DNA of 64,000 nucleotides from Gracilariopsis chorda (GCA_003194525.1 NBIV01000280.1:25176-89175), one strand, 5' to 3'; shown: positions 38,767 to 48,939, counted from the stretch's first letter. A program made the numbers and translations. Notes: a model not told the origin generated them from the letters alone.

Positions 38767-40701
38767 TCAGGTTCGGAGCCCAATCGAATACGAACGACCG
38801 CTAGGATTATGTATTGGTGTGATGGTAGGTTCGCTCACACACCATTCATACCACACGCTGGAAGAGGAGATGCATCGCCATATATGTGCCGTGAGAGTTG
38901 TTCCTCCCTTGACGTAAACTGGAGTAGATATGGGAACAAACAACGGGAACCACGAAAACATCCCTTCTGTGAAAGTAGGAGGATTGATTGAGAGTTTGAT
39001 GTTCTTGTATAGAATGGTTTCAAAATACCCCGCAAAACCGTGAACAAGGTTGGTTTCTGACACGGTGAACTGCATTTTCTTGTATCGTGAGTTGTCGATA
39101 ACGGCGTCCCTGTTAGGATGCGTGAACGTGAAAACAGGTTGAGTTTCAGCTAGCAATTTGCCGCGATGAATCTTGACGACGTATGGCGTTTCCATCTGTT
39201 TGATAGACTCTCCAATAGACTTGACTTCATTGTGGAGCTTGGTGGAAGCCAAAGGTGCCAGAAAGCTAGTGTAGCTACAGGGGATGGAAACGCCGCCTTC
39301 TTTCAGTAGTCGATTAGCGCCATCTAAACACTCTGGGGAAAGTTCATTATCACCAAACGAACCCAAAAGCTCGGAGACCAAGATGTCCGCCTGGACGGAA
39401 CTCTCCATATTTCGCATATCCTTGGCAATAACAGTAACATCTTCCCAGCCCGGTTCACTCTTCATGTTACGCAAAGTAACAATAGCATTGGGGTTTTTCT
39501 CGACCGCAATCACTCGAATCGGAAGACCGACAGCTTCAGCAGCGCGCAAACTACTCTTCACAAGCGGCCCTCTACCCGCACCAACCACCATGATGACAGG
39601 TTTCTCATTACCGTAATCATGGTCCTCCAAGCATTGGCGAATAGCCTCTTCGTACGCAGCATACTTGACAGGATCCTTCTCAAAAGTTTCGTAGGTCTGA
39701 CTTCCCAAATTGTTGGCGAGCGGTTGCAAGGGCGATTGAAGATAATCGTAGTAGGGCGCTTCAACAGTTTCGGCTTCGCTGGCACCAGGCATCTTTCCAA
39801 ACAGATGCGCGAGATATTGAACAAATGGTCTGTAGCCATCACCGCCCTTGACCTTATGGGCGCGTCCAGTGAGTGCGAAGAACGGTGTCATCTTGAACAT
39901 CATTTTGATAAAGTCTTGATGCCTTCTTGACAGGACTGGATATCCCACCTTGTTGGTGACGTAGGAGGAGGTGGAGAGCAGAACGACCTTAACAGGTTCG
40001 GCGACCCATCTTTCGAGGACGGGGCGTGGTGGTAATTCAGCGGTAAGTTCGAGGGCGACGCCCAGATGAGGATGCTCTCCACAAAGAGTACGTATGGTGT
40101 TCCAGACATCCCAGGGCTCCATATCAGTGGGCAGAGAAGCTGGATCGTCAGCATCATAGGGAAGCGGAGGGACCTTACCAGGGAGGTCAAGAACGGGAAG
40201 ACGGATCCAAAGCTGAAGCATAGGGGCTTCCAAAAGCGCGGTAGAAAGGCATCTAGCAAGATTGGCAACGCCCTGGGCACCGCCGTTGGGTGGCGGAATT
40301 AAAAGCGCCTTGAGGGAAAGATGAGTAGCAAAAGCAACCTCCTCAGCAAAGGCAGCCTCGCTGGCAGCGCGCAAAACCGGGTTGGGACTGTCGAGTCGAA
40401 TCCATGGGGAGAGCTTTGCCACCACCCCAGCCATCCACTCACCGGAGGTGAGCTCTAGGTCGGAGCGTGTAAGAGGGTCATCACGGACGATCGGAGGGGG
40501 AGCGGCGGAGAAGACGGAAGACTTTGCGGCGGCGGGCTGGTTGATGTTGACGCGTTCGTAGCGTGGATGGACGAGAGGGGCGATGATGAAGTCGCACCCG
40601 GAGGAGTCGGCAAGCTCCAAGGAGGCGCGAAGACGGGGTACGGAAACGGCGTCGAGGCCGATGTTGAGTTGCTGGCCGGTCGTAGGGTGTGTGACGACCA
40701 T
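38767..40701 (-). CDS. PRMT5: Protein arginine methyltransferase 5
   Basis: 644 residues from the ATG at 40701 (MVVTHPTTGQQLNIG), close to the 637 of human PRMT5; the frame runs further upstream but is not family-like. PRMT5 makes symmetric dimethylarginine on Sm proteins and histones. An N-terminal TIM-barrel part (FIIAPLVHPRYERV, SGEWMAGVV, PWIRLDS) precedes the Rossmann fold (VVGAGRGPLVKSSLRAA, IAVEKNPNA) and the double-E loop SELLGSFGDNELSPE, with both catalytic Glu present. The C-terminal beta-barrel includes NLVHGFAGYFETILY and GMFSWFPLFVPI. It shares a 297-bp divergent promoter with the CUE/TULIP gene. Confidence 0.95.
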   Translation of the reverse strand: MVVTHPTTGQQLNIGLDAVSVPRLRASLELADSSGCDFIIAPLVHPRYERVNINQPAAAKSSVFSAAPPPIVRDDPLTRSDLELTSGEWMAGVVAKLSPWIRLDSPNPVLRAASEAAFAEEVAFATHLSLKALLIPPPNGGAQGVANLARCLSTALLEAPMLQLWIRLPVLDLPGKVPPLPYDADDPASLPTDMEPWDVWNTIRTLCGEHPHLGVALELTAELPPRPVLERWVAEPVKVVLLSTSSYVTNKVGYPVLSRRHQDFIKMMFKMTPFFALTGRAHKVKGGDGYRPFVQYLAHLFGKMPGASEAETVEAPYYDYLQSPLQPLANNLGSQTYETFEKDPVKYAAYEEAIRQCLEDHDYGNEKPVIMVVGAGRGPLVKSSLRAAEAVGLPIRVIAVEKNPNAIVTLRNMKSEPGWEDVTVIAKDMRNMESSVQADILVSELLGSFGDNELSPECLDGANRLLKEGGVSIPCSYTSFLAPLASTKLHNEVKSIGESIKQMETPYVVKIHRGKLLAETQPVFTFTHPNRDAVIDNSRYKKMQFTVSETNLVHGFAGYFETILYKNIKLSINPPTFTEGMFSWFPLFVPISTPVYVKGGTTLTAHIWRCISSSSVWYEWCVSEPTITPIHNPSGRSYSIGLRT

Positions 40702-40998
40702 GGTCAACGAGCGTGGCGCGGCGCGACTGAGCACTGCACCATCTGCGCATGGCGCACAGAGCAGCGAAGGCGGATCAAACTTTTGTCTGGGAAGGCTCTC
40801 TGCGCGTGCACGTCTTGTCAGTTGCTTACCAGCACGCGTTGACCGCCACCGTGGCGACGTGCACACGCGCCCCACGTTAACAGCGGAGCACCGTTGCCGC
40901 ATTGCCATCATAGCACGTACGAGCGATGTTTGTTACACGACTTCGCGTAGCGAGTGCGCGCGAGCGCTTCTCTCTGGTGAGCAGACACCTTCGCACGC
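40702..40998. promoter_or_regulatory. Divergent promoter of PRMT5 and the CUE/TULIP gene
   Basis: 297 bp between ATGs, GC-rich, without a TATA box. Both genes must be driven from here. Confidence 0.5.
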
Positions 40999-42045
40999 AT
41001 GTCGCTTCCGGCCCGCTTCACGCTGCACGACGGCGATTTCGCCGAGCTCGACGAGTCCGCCGACTACGAGACCACGGCCTCAGCCGCCCCTGGCCCGGTC
41101 GTCGCTCGACCCGCTCTTCCCTCCGCTCCAAACCTCTCCGCCTCGTCGCCACAGCCCGTGCAACACCCGGCACAGCCGCATCAATCCCTGCTGAGCAAGC
41201 TTGTCCGCAGGTATCCGTCCCTCGATAAAGACGTTCTCACAGCATTGCTTGTGTCCTGCGACAATGACATTGACGCCGCTAGCACCCTTGTCGAGGGCGA
41301 TACAAATGCCTCCTCCGCCGACGACGCCCTGCTGGCCGCGTCGCTGCAGGAACGAGAGAATCGACGTGCCTCAGTTCGCCACCGTCGAAACAATGCCGTA
41401 TTCCCATTGCAGCCGTTTCAAATGGACAGCTTGGTCTCAACTCTCAAGCACATAGTAGTACCCGCTTTACACGCTCATTTCGAGGAACTCGTTTTACCCG
41501 ATACAACCGACCAGACCGCCTCGATCCTCTACAGCTTACAACATGTGCAAGTAACCGCATTGTCCCTACCAAACGTAACAGTACGCCCGGCGCCAGATCG
41601 CAAATCCGTCTTCCTCACCGTTCTGAATGCGCAGTTAGAACTGCACGTCGGAAGCTGGAAGTACGAGAGTCGTGGAATAGTCCCGGTAAACGATGCCGGT
41701 CAGGCTCGTCTTTCCGTGCAGGGGCTTACCATCCTGCTCAAGCTCGAGCCCCGTTGGTCGCATGACGGCACTGCTCGTATTAATGTCAGCGAATGTAATG
41801 TCACCGTGGACGGCGTGACCCGCTTCAAGACCTATGGCGCGAAGGCCGATTGGGCCTATAGCGCTATCGCTCTCGTTCTGAAACCGTTGGTATTGTCCTA
41901 CGTGAAGGAAGCCATTGCCGACTCCGTGTCGCGTGCCCTCGCTCTGTATCTGAGGCAATGGTCCTGTTCTCGTACCTTGGACGCTTCCCCTGGTTCAACC
42001 GCCTCCCCCAGTGCCACTCAGGCTCAGCTAACAGCTGCTGAGTGA
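40999..42045 (+). CDS. CUE-like domain fused to a TULIP/BPI-like lipid-binding domain
   Basis: 348 residues. After a disordered start, residues 62-100 form a CUE/UBA-like three-helix module (LLSKLVRRYPSLDKDVLTAL, then N-D-I-D-A-A-S-T-L), which usually binds ubiquitin. From about 145 the chain has amphipathic strands (VQVTALSLPNVTVR, FLTVLNAQLELHV, LSVQGLTILLKLEP, INVSECNVTVDG) followed by a long helix (IALVLKPLVLSYVKEAIADSV), the pattern of half of a BPI/SMP tubular lipid-binding domain. There is no signal peptide, so it would act in the cytosol, perhaps at membrane contacts. The fold assignment is by pattern only. Confidence 0.55.
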   Translation: MSLPARFTLHDGDFAELDESADYETTASAAPGPVVARPALPSAPNLSASSPQPVQHPAQPHQSLLSKLVRRYPSLDKDVLTALLVSCDNDIDAASTLVEGDTNASSADDALLAASLQERENRRASVRHRRNNAVFPLQPFQMDSLVSTLKHIVVPALHAHFEELVLPDTTDQTASILYSLQHVQVTALSLPNVTVRPAPDRKSVFLTVLNAQLELHVGSWKYESRGIVPVNDAGQARLSVQGLTILLKLEPRWSHDGTARINVSECNVTVDGVTRFKTYGAKADWAYSAIALVLKPLVLSYVKEAIADSVSRALALYLRQWSCSRTLDASPGSTASPSATQAQLTAAE

Positions 42046-42209
42046 TTCGTCACATGTTATGTATCATGCCCCGCTGTGTCACTTGTCGGCTCGCAGACTT
42101 TCGCTGCAAGTAGCCCAATTAGTTATCTTGGTTGTCTCCCGTCTACGTACAATACTTGAAATGTTATCACGATTCACACCTGCTGTTCAACACCATTAAT
42201 GGCACTTGT

Positions 42210-43007
42210 TTAGTTATCTCTGTCTGAAGATTTGATACCACTATAAAGAAACGGCCCCATGCCCAGAGGCGACAACCGCTTCTGTGATTCTACGACCAAT
42301 CCTGCCGCTTCTAACATTTTGCAAAACTCCTTCTCATCGGGAAACTTGCGCATTGAATCGCTCAAGTACTCATAGGCTTTGCGATTCCCAGAGATGATAC
42401 TAGCCACTCTCGGTACAATCCCAGTCACAAACAGTCGAGTTGCTCGGTCAAGTAACTGGTCTCCATCTGTCAAAGAGAGCTCTAGAATTGCCCATTTGCC
42501 GTTTGGCTTCAGCACCCGACTCATCTCATTAAGACCTTTCTGTCGATCCTGAAAGTTCCTCACGCCGAATGCAACAGCAGCGGCGTCAAAACTGTCGCTG
42601 TCGAATGGAAGCGCTTCCGCCACACCTGTCACGAGGCGAATATCTCCAATACTGTTCTCGAAGCGGTTGACCTTGTCCCTTGCTACCTTGAGCATCTCCG
42701 GGGACGGGTCGAGCCCTACAACTCGAATCGAACGGTTCGCTGCAACAGATATGGCTAGATCTCCTGTGCCCGTGCTGATATCCAACACGGATTGTGCTGG
42801 AAGAATCTTGTTAATGGCTGATGTTCGCCAACTTCCGTGAAAGCCAAGCGAAATTACTTGGTTAAGGAGATCATAGCGAGCGGCGATACTGTTAAAGAAA
42901 CCTCCTGAACCAGGCACAATACAGGAATCGCCTTGACCAGGTTGTGACGAAAATCCACTTGCCAGTACAGCGAGTGCGAATGCTAGAACGAAGTGCCGGA
43001 CGAACAT
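42210..43007 (-). CDS. menG: 2-phytyl-1,4-naphthoquinone/demethylmenaquinone methyltransferase (UbiE/MenG)
   Basis: 265 residues. It carries out the last C-methylation in phylloquinone (or menaquinone) synthesis for photosystem I; the UbiE role in ubiquinone is the alternative. The family block FFNSIAARYDLLNQVISLGFHGSWR, SAM site VLDISTGTGDLAISVA, and the second signature FDAAAVAFGVRNFQDRQKGLNEMSRVLKPNG are all present. The N-terminus (MFVRHFVLAFALAVLASGFSS) is hydrophobic and could be a signal or thylakoid/plastid targeting segment with Phe at 2. The gene converges on the CUE/TULIP gene (164 bp apart) and diverges from uL23. Confidence 0.92.
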   Translation of the reverse strand: MFVRHFVLAFALAVLASGFSSQPGQGDSCIVPGSGGFFNSIAARYDLLNQVISLGFHGSWRTSAINKILPAQSVLDISTGTGDLAISVAANRSIRVVGLDPSPEMLKVARDKVNRFENSIGDIRLVTGVAEALPFDSDSFDAAAVAFGVRNFQDRQKGLNEMSRVLKPNGKWAILELSLTDGDQLLDRATRLFVTGIVPRVASIISGNRKAYEYLSDSMRKFPDEKEFCKMLEAAGLVVESQKRLSPLGMGPFLYSGIKSSDRDN

Positions 43008-43642
43008 GTTGAGGATTGCGGAGGGATTGAAGCCTTGCAGCTTAGTTATGCGTAATGTGTATGTGGTCTGTGTAGAAAGGGCCGCAAGTCATGTTCTGTC
43101 TCAAAGACGGCAGAGTACGATATAATGAAAAACAGATGCGCTTTCTTTCTGTTGTTCTTAAGCTGATTGTGCCATTGTTTGTTGTGATCGCGTTCCCGGA
43201 TTTTGGTCAGGCACTCGAGCCTGTTCTGAGTGAACTGAGAAATGTATCCACCTCGGCAGCAAGATTCTTATGTCCAGTTTCAGATGTTGTGATGACAAGA
43301 CAGAAAGCGAAACAGGGTCGTCAACTTGCATTGGGCTCCCCTGTCAAATGCAATGCATGCATCTCGTCAGAAGCGAGATATTCCAGGGATCATCGAGCCT
43401 GCAAGATTATGCATATTGTCATTTAAGAAGCGCGACCAATCTTTTTATTGCTGCTATTTGTAGCATTTCAACGTGGCCACGTGGTGTGAAGCAAACAGTC
43501 GATGATCCGGTTGGACGACGGCGAAGTTCACCGTTTCTGATGCGTCTTCGTACACGAAAACCGGTTGTTCTTCTTTGCCCTACCAATCATCCCGAAGGCT
43601 TACCCCCATCCATCTCCATCGGCCGTCACATATCACCCAAAC
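43008..43642. promoter_or_regulatory. Divergent upstream region of menG and uL23
   Basis: 635 bp. A 111-codon frame (43091-43426) lacks domains. No repeats are evident. Confidence 0.35.
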
Positions 43643-44294
43643 ATGAAGCCCACAGGAACCGGTACGTCTCTCTTTCTCGATCAGTTTCGTCTTCGTTTAC
43701 GAAGAAAACTTCGTGGCCACACCATCTAATAATGCAGGTTGCTGACGCACTGTTCTCTACGATACAACGCGCGTCATGTCGATTTCACAATGCCTTGGCT
43801 TCACTCCAAACCTCCTTGCGAACCATCTTTTCTCTCATCTATGAACGTCATTCAATTCAATGCGTGTAGACAGACCAACAAAGGCTGACAGGGCCGCGCG
43901 CGCTGCGAAGGTCGGCGTTCAGATTGTCAAGGGCAAGAAGATTCGCACCTCGGTTACCTTCCGCCGCCCGGACACTTTGAAACTACCCCGCGATCCCAAG
44001 TACCCCAGAAAAGCGCTTGCGAAAAAGCCCAAGCTTGACGATCATCAAGTTATCAAGTATCCACTCACCACAGAAAGCGCCATGAAAATGATCGAGGACC
44101 ACAACACAATCGTTTTTATTGTTGATGTCCGAGCAAACAAGCCTAAGATCAAGGCCGCGGTCGCGAAGATGTATGAGATCCAAGCTGTTAAGGTTAATAC
44201 TCTTGTACGTCCGGATGGACAGAAGAAGGCATACGTCAGACTTACCAAGGAGCATGAAGCTCTTGATGTTGCTTCGAAGATCGGTATTATCTAA
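43643..44294 (+). CDS. RPL23A: 60S ribosomal protein uL23 (RPL23A), two exons
   Basis: Exon 1 (43643-43661) encodes only MKPTGT plus one base; a 208-bp intron (GTACGT...TAG, 43662-43869) follows; exon 2 is 43870-44294. The product is 147 residues. Family blocks are [76 protein letters not shown] and the ending DVASKIGII. An internal ATG at 43860 would also be in frame but the spliced start gives the expected length. uL23 sits at the ribosomal exit tunnel, like eL39, and both genes carry an intron at the very 5' end. Confidence 0.92.
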
Positions 44295-44588
44295 TCATTC
44301 ACTAAGTCTTGGTATGCTGGTGTATTTGGCAATGTTTGGAATATCGCACGGCTAACAGCGCGTACTCAAGATTCGTTCGACATGAGTAAATGAAAAGCGA
44401 TGCGCAACCAATTGTTCATTTCAAAGCGAACTGTAGATCGATAAAACACGATTCGCTCTCTGTACTGAGCATTCTGTTTCTTTGTGCTCAACAGAACTCG
44501 AATAAGCATTTGCAAACATCTGATACGTACGCCTTCTCGAGCCTCTTATTTGAATCGCGGACCGTCTGTGGCGCCGAGATGATTCTAT

Positions 44589-45421
44589 CTACCAAGCCAA
44601 CATAAAGAAGAACAGTGCGACGATCAGCCCGCCTTGAAAAAGAAATGATGTGCGCAGTTTCCAGCTCTGACTTCCGAAGGCCTCGCGCGAAGAAGGCTCT
44701 ACCGGTGCCTGTTCATGGTGTTCAACATGCAAAGTATCACAGCGTCAAGGGGGCATCTTGAAAGGCTTTCGGCCGGAAAATGGCTTAACCGTGAGCGATT
44801 TCCGTAAATGCCAACACCTGTATAGGTTTTTGTGGTGTATGTTCCTAATTGGGACTCCTTCGCATGTCAACTACTTGCGGGAAGCAAAAAGGTGGACTTA
44901 TAGATGCTGGACATATTCAATCCACGTCACTTTGATGGCCATCGTATGTGGTGATGCCAAGAAATATCACTGGCACGCACATAGTTGTTCATGATTCATT
45001 TCTGGATGCGCACGAAAAGGGTATTCGGATGACGAGTTTGTCACTACACCATAGCGTCATTCGACCCAGTTCTTAGACTTACGTGGGCGGGTTGCGCTTC
45101 TAACATGACTTCCGTACCGAATGGAAAGACGCCGGCGTTGCCGAACTTGAATAACGTCGACGTTGTGATTTGGTGGAAGACCGAGAAAGAAGAACCCAAG
45201 CGACCACGAGACATCACTTTGGCGAAAACTGCGGTCTGTTCGCCAAGAACAGAAGGGTCAATACAAGCCACGTCTATACAGTGAACGGAGTGAAGAGCGG
45301 TGGAAGTTTCTGCATGCGGCGTTTCTGCTTCGCTTGGAGACGGGACGAGCAATGCAGAAGAACAAAAACGGAGCCAAGGATTCTTTCTATCAGAAGTATC
45401 CAGACAGCGACCGTGGGACAA
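44589..45421 (-). CDS. Possible spliced gene ending in a tail-anchor exon
   Basis: A minus-strand open stretch 44592-44744 ends SFLFQGGLIVALFFFMLAW and stop: a single C-terminal hydrophobic helix as in tail-anchored proteins. Upstream, a 126-codon open frame (45044-45421) contains a strong donor, CAC|GTAAGT at 45081, in phase 0; an acceptor (GAACAG|GCACCG, near 44709) would join it in phase. The implied intron (about 370 bp) is longer than the others here, and the 5' exon has no ATG at its start, so the model is incomplete. No family is recognised. It competes with the plus-strand frame at 45169-45711. Confidence 0.28.
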
Positions 45422-45711
45422 TGACGGAGAGAGCTTCGTTTCTAGGAAGCGAGTTCAACGATGATCCAAACGAAACTGGAGCAAGCACGTCGTTTCAGAA
45501 CTTGAATAAGCTGCAGATGAAATCAGTGACAAAAGGACAGAAATCGCCTTTCTCGAAGACACCTCGCTCTAAAGTTGGTGGTGACGGCTCTCCTGTCACG
45601 GAAAAGAGTGAAACAGCGGAAAATGAAGATGAGTCGAAGCGGAGCGAAACGACGAACAAGAAGAAGGGTATGTTATCGACTATGCTATCCAAGTATCTGA
45701 ACAAAAGGTAG
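45169..45711 (+). CDS. Possible plus-strand coding exon, hydrophilic protein
   Basis: A 180-codon frame is open after a TGA at 45166 to the stop at 45709-45711 but begins without ATG, so it would need an upstream exon. The translation is hydrophilic and Lys/Ser/Glu-rich, with a plausible helical part (SERSEERWKFLHAAFLLRLE) and a basic end (GMLSTMLSKYLNKR). An ATG at 45105 opens a different frame of 61 codons. The strand with the true gene is undecided. Confidence 0.3.
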   Translation, partial: FGGRPRKKNPSDHETSLWRKLRSVRQEQKGQYKPRLYSERSEERWKFLHAAFLLRLETGRAMQKNKNGAKDSFYQKYPDSDRGTMTERASFLGSEFNDDPNETGASTSFQNLNKLQMKSVTKGQKSPFSKTPRSKVGGDGSPVTEKSETAENEDESKRSETTNKKKGMLSTMLSKYLNKR

Positions 45712-46898
45712 TAAAGACAAGTTTAATGAATCTCAAAGACGAAAGGTGTGAAAAAGATGTGCAGCGTATTGATATGACCGGTTGAGGGGGGCCCGACTTT
45801 ACCTGGACAGCTCCCTAATAGTGGTTAACCGATGGACTGCTTCATGCACGTAAGATGAACGCAGCTGGTGGTGTATCGAGATCAAATGGATACTGCGTTT
45901 GTGTTCCGCGCACGAAGAACATAGAAAGCAATTGTTGTGCAGAATATGACTTGATGGCAGAGAAACTGTAAATACGTGTTATAACGAGAATAGATAGGTC
46001 GTCGCTCTCTACTGTTTACACCGAAGACAGCTTGTATGGTTGTCTTCCAGTGCGGCTCGCTAGCTAGTTCCGATCGTAACAGCGCACATTTCCTTTGTTA
46101 GGAATGGTCGGTGATCGAATACAAAGTGCGTTGCTTGGGAGGTTATTTGCCACTGAACTCACGAATTGCGGCCCTTTTCAACAATCTCGTTGCTCACGCA
46201 AAGTCTCTCAGTGAGAGACTTTGTGTGAGCAACGTAGACTCGACTGTAGTAGCTAGCTCTACCCTTGATTGCTAACCTTATAAAGGAGACTTATCTGGCA
46301 ATAGGAGCCTCAAGCGAGACTCTCGTAGCCCAATCCCATCCACAAGACGTGCAACACGGTACGTGCTCACGGAGCACCGTTCAGGATGCAAAAAGGCACG
46401 AAATGGATGCGTTTTGACCATTGCGACGCGGGCTTGCACGAGATTTTCAAAAAATGGCGGATTGCGCGCGTGGGGCGACTGTTACGGTTTTCTTTTACAG
46501 CGACCAGTCTTTCTGGAAAAGAGTTGCGTCGGCTCGCAGAGGTACTGTAATTCGGACTGACAAATCTGGCAGCGATGCACGCATGCAACTTGAGAGGCAA
46601 AAAAGCGTATGATGCACCCAAAATTCCAGCTCAAAACACCGTCAAATGGCACAACCTGTGCAGCGCAGTGGGATGACATCCCTTTCGCTTCCCTCTTGTT
46701 GTTCTGTTGCGTTCCTTGCCAGCCGGGCTTCGTTGAGCAGCCTTGCTCTTCGTCCAAGCCGTTTTGTCTCACTTCTTCTTTCCGATTGTTGCACTTTTTT
46801 CTACGTACCCACCCCAGTTCCTATATCACCCCGAAGCACGGTAAACGTCCATCCCTTAGCAAACGCAAGTGCGAGCCGCTGGCTTTGCTTGCTCCACT
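45712..46898. other. Intergenic, 1.2 kb, with a long hairpin
   Basis: No gene is recognised. The main structure is the 47-nt inverted repeat at 46188-46234. A TTGCTAACCTTATAAAGG stretch at about 46270 resembles the palindrome cluster at 13.4 kb. The last 200 bp are CT-rich, as expected of the leader of the next gene. Confidence 0.5.
46188..46234. repeat. Near-perfect hairpin, 23-bp arms, 1-nt loop
   Basis: The left arm (46188-46210, CGTTGCTCACGCAAAG...) and right arm (46212-46234) are reverse complements except for one position that would be a G-U pair in RNA, so an RNA stem would be fully paired. Chance occurrence of such a stem is very unlikely. Confidence 0.9.
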
Positions 46899-48452
46899 AT
46901 GGCAAATCCTATCGTTACCGACTTACCTTTCTCGGAGCGTATTGAACTCAGAGAGAAGGTACTCGCTTGGATATCCCGTGATGTCGGCATCCAAGAATTT
47001 CTCATACCCGACGAACTAACAACCGAGTGGAGCGAGGCCGAAAAGAGCCTGTGGACCACAACCGTCATTGACCGCTTCATACGAGCCAAGACCAACCCGT
47101 TTGGCAAAGCCGCTCGATCTCGCGTTCTTGCCCGGGAAAATGCAGGCTGGGTGAGACGTGGTTGTGTCGCTATGCAGCAAGATCTTGCCGACCATCGTCT
47201 CCTCACGCGAACCGCAGTTCTTCTCGAAGCGCTATGGAACGAAGTTAGCGCCTCACTCAGTGACTTGCAATGGGCCGAGTGCTCTATCATGTTTGATTCT
47301 GCGCTCATTTCGCTACGCGTTGCCTACGTTTGGTTATACGACAAGATTGAGAATGAGGACGCCGACCTGGAATCGAGAAAGCAAACCTTCACAACCGTTG
47401 TTGATTCCTTCTTTGGTGGCATAGCTCCCACCGATGACAGAACCGACAAGCACTCGTCAAACTTTCGCGACTTGCAACGAGTATGGCGAACAGAATTCGA
47501 CAAATACACCACCAGTGACGACTTTGGAGCTAAGCTCGAAAGGCTCCAAGAGACTCACAACCTCATTAAAGTAGCTGCCGCAGTTGGCCGGTTCATGTCC
47601 GCCATCAATGTTGACCCCAGTTGGATGTGGGAAATGAAACAGCTTGACGATGACGTCAAAGCTGGTTACGTGAAGCGGAAGCGAAAGCAAAGGAAAGGCC
47701 CAGAGCTCCCGCCCGAGCCTCCCGAGCCTGATTCATCCGAATCATTCGAACCACATGCCGCCGACAGCGATTTCGACATTGAAATAGCGGAAAAGGTTGC
47801 TGCAAGCCCTGATAACGATATCGACGAGGATATGTCAGCCTCGTCCGATGACCTCATGCGCGGTTCTATGTCACAGAGGAGAAACAACGGAACAGAAGTT
47901 CGTAGGTCTATGCGCGTTGCACAGGCAAAGGCGCATAGATTTAGACCATCGAGGGAAGACTTTCGGGGCCGACACAAGAGGGCTGCAGCCAAGCGTGCGG
48001 CGCTTCGCTTCTCGCATTCTCCATCTCCTAGTGGGTCTGATGAACCTCTGCGCGTTCGCGCCATGAAGCACAATCCAAAAGGAAGCTATGAAGACGACGA
48101 GGAGAAACCAACTGGGAAGACATCAGCAGATAGAAGAACTCCAAGATATGAACCAAGAACTGCAAGACGCCGTGGTATGGGACGAACTGGGATTTCCCGA
48201 AGTCGCGTAACAAAGGAAAAGCGTACTGGGCCCAAAGGGCGTCGAAGGACCTCGCGGCTTTTAGCTAAAGCCAATGATAGAGAACGATTCGAGGATGAGG
48301 CGGCAGACGATTACGCTGATGACGTCGCTGTCGACCCAGACGAAATGGTACAAGGCCTGGCAGCTCATGGGAGTAACGTGACGAAAGTCGCACCGGAAGC
48401 GCCGATATCATTCCCGAACCGAAGGAGTCGTCTTGCGGCCATGTTAGGGTGA
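46899..48452 (+). CDS. Unrecognised protein with basic/acidic disordered C-terminus, probably nuclear
   Basis: 517 residues from the ATG at 46899. The first 250 residues are helical, with regularly spaced Leu and Trp (ELREKVLAWISRDVG, DHRLLTRTAVLLEALWNEV, LISLRVAYVWLYDKI, HNLIKVAAAVGRFM), compatible with a helical-bundle domain. A basic stretch (KRKRKQRKG) that could be a nuclear localisation signal follows, then acidic and Ser-rich regions, and an Arg/Lys-rich end finishing SRLAAMLG. I do not recognise a family. The layout (folded N-terminal bundle, charged disordered tail) is common among chromatin or ribosome-biogenesis factors, but no function can be claimed. Confidence 0.7.
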   Translation: MANPIVTDLPFSERIELREKVLAWISRDVGIQEFLIPDELTTEWSEAEKSLWTTTVIDRFIRAKTNPFGKAARSRVLARENAGWVRRGCVAMQQDLADHRLLTRTAVLLEALWNEVSASLSDLQWAECSIMFDSALISLRVAYVWLYDKIENEDADLESRKQTFTTVVDSFFGGIAPTDDRTDKHSSNFRDLQRVWRTEFDKYTTSDDFGAKLERLQETHNLIKVAAAVGRFMSAINVDPSWMWEMKQLDDDVKAGYVKRKRKQRKGPELPPEPPEPDSSESFEPHAADSDFDIEIAEKVAASPDNDIDEDMSASSDDLMRGSMSQRRNNGTEVRRSMRVAQAKAHRFRPSREDFRGRHKRAAAKRAALRFSHSPSPSGSDEPLRVRAMKHNPKGSYEDDEEKPTGKTSADRRTPRYEPRTARRRGMGRTGISRSRVTKEKRTGPKGRRRTSRLLAKANDRERFEDEAADDYADDVAVDPDEMVQGLAAHGSNVTKVAPEAPISFPNRRSRLAAMLG

Positions 48453-48939
48453 GCTTAGCACCTGGCATCATACCATTTACTCAACGACAAGGCCTCCAAG
48501 CAGTCGAATTCAGCATACAATCGACAGCACCCAGTTTGATTCAAGTCCGAGCCAGGTCTGATTTGATCCTGGAAACTGCTTTCTAAACGGAAGCGGAGGT
48601 GCCATACTCTGTCAACGGCTGTAATGTACTTATCACCTCAGCTGAGTAAACGAAACAAATTCATACAACAAATGGTGTTGTAAGAGTCCTACCCATCCTC
48701 TTACTTTCGTAAATTTGCTCATCTGTTGCTTCAGGGCCCGAGCGCGCCACGATTGTCAAGGAACAGCAGGTTTCACAGTCTTTGGTCCATGTACCGTCTA
48801 TATTTTGTGGTGGCACTGGACGCGTGTTTCAGCCGCAGGAGAACGGTAGAATATCATCACCATGATGGCAAGTATTCAGCACTTCATGGAAGAGAGCACC
48901 TTCAGTCGATTCACAAATAGGAGACTGAGTAAACAGGAG
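48453..48939. other. Convergent 3' flank, 490 bp
   Basis: Space between two convergent genes. I see no gene or repeat in it. Confidence 0.4.
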
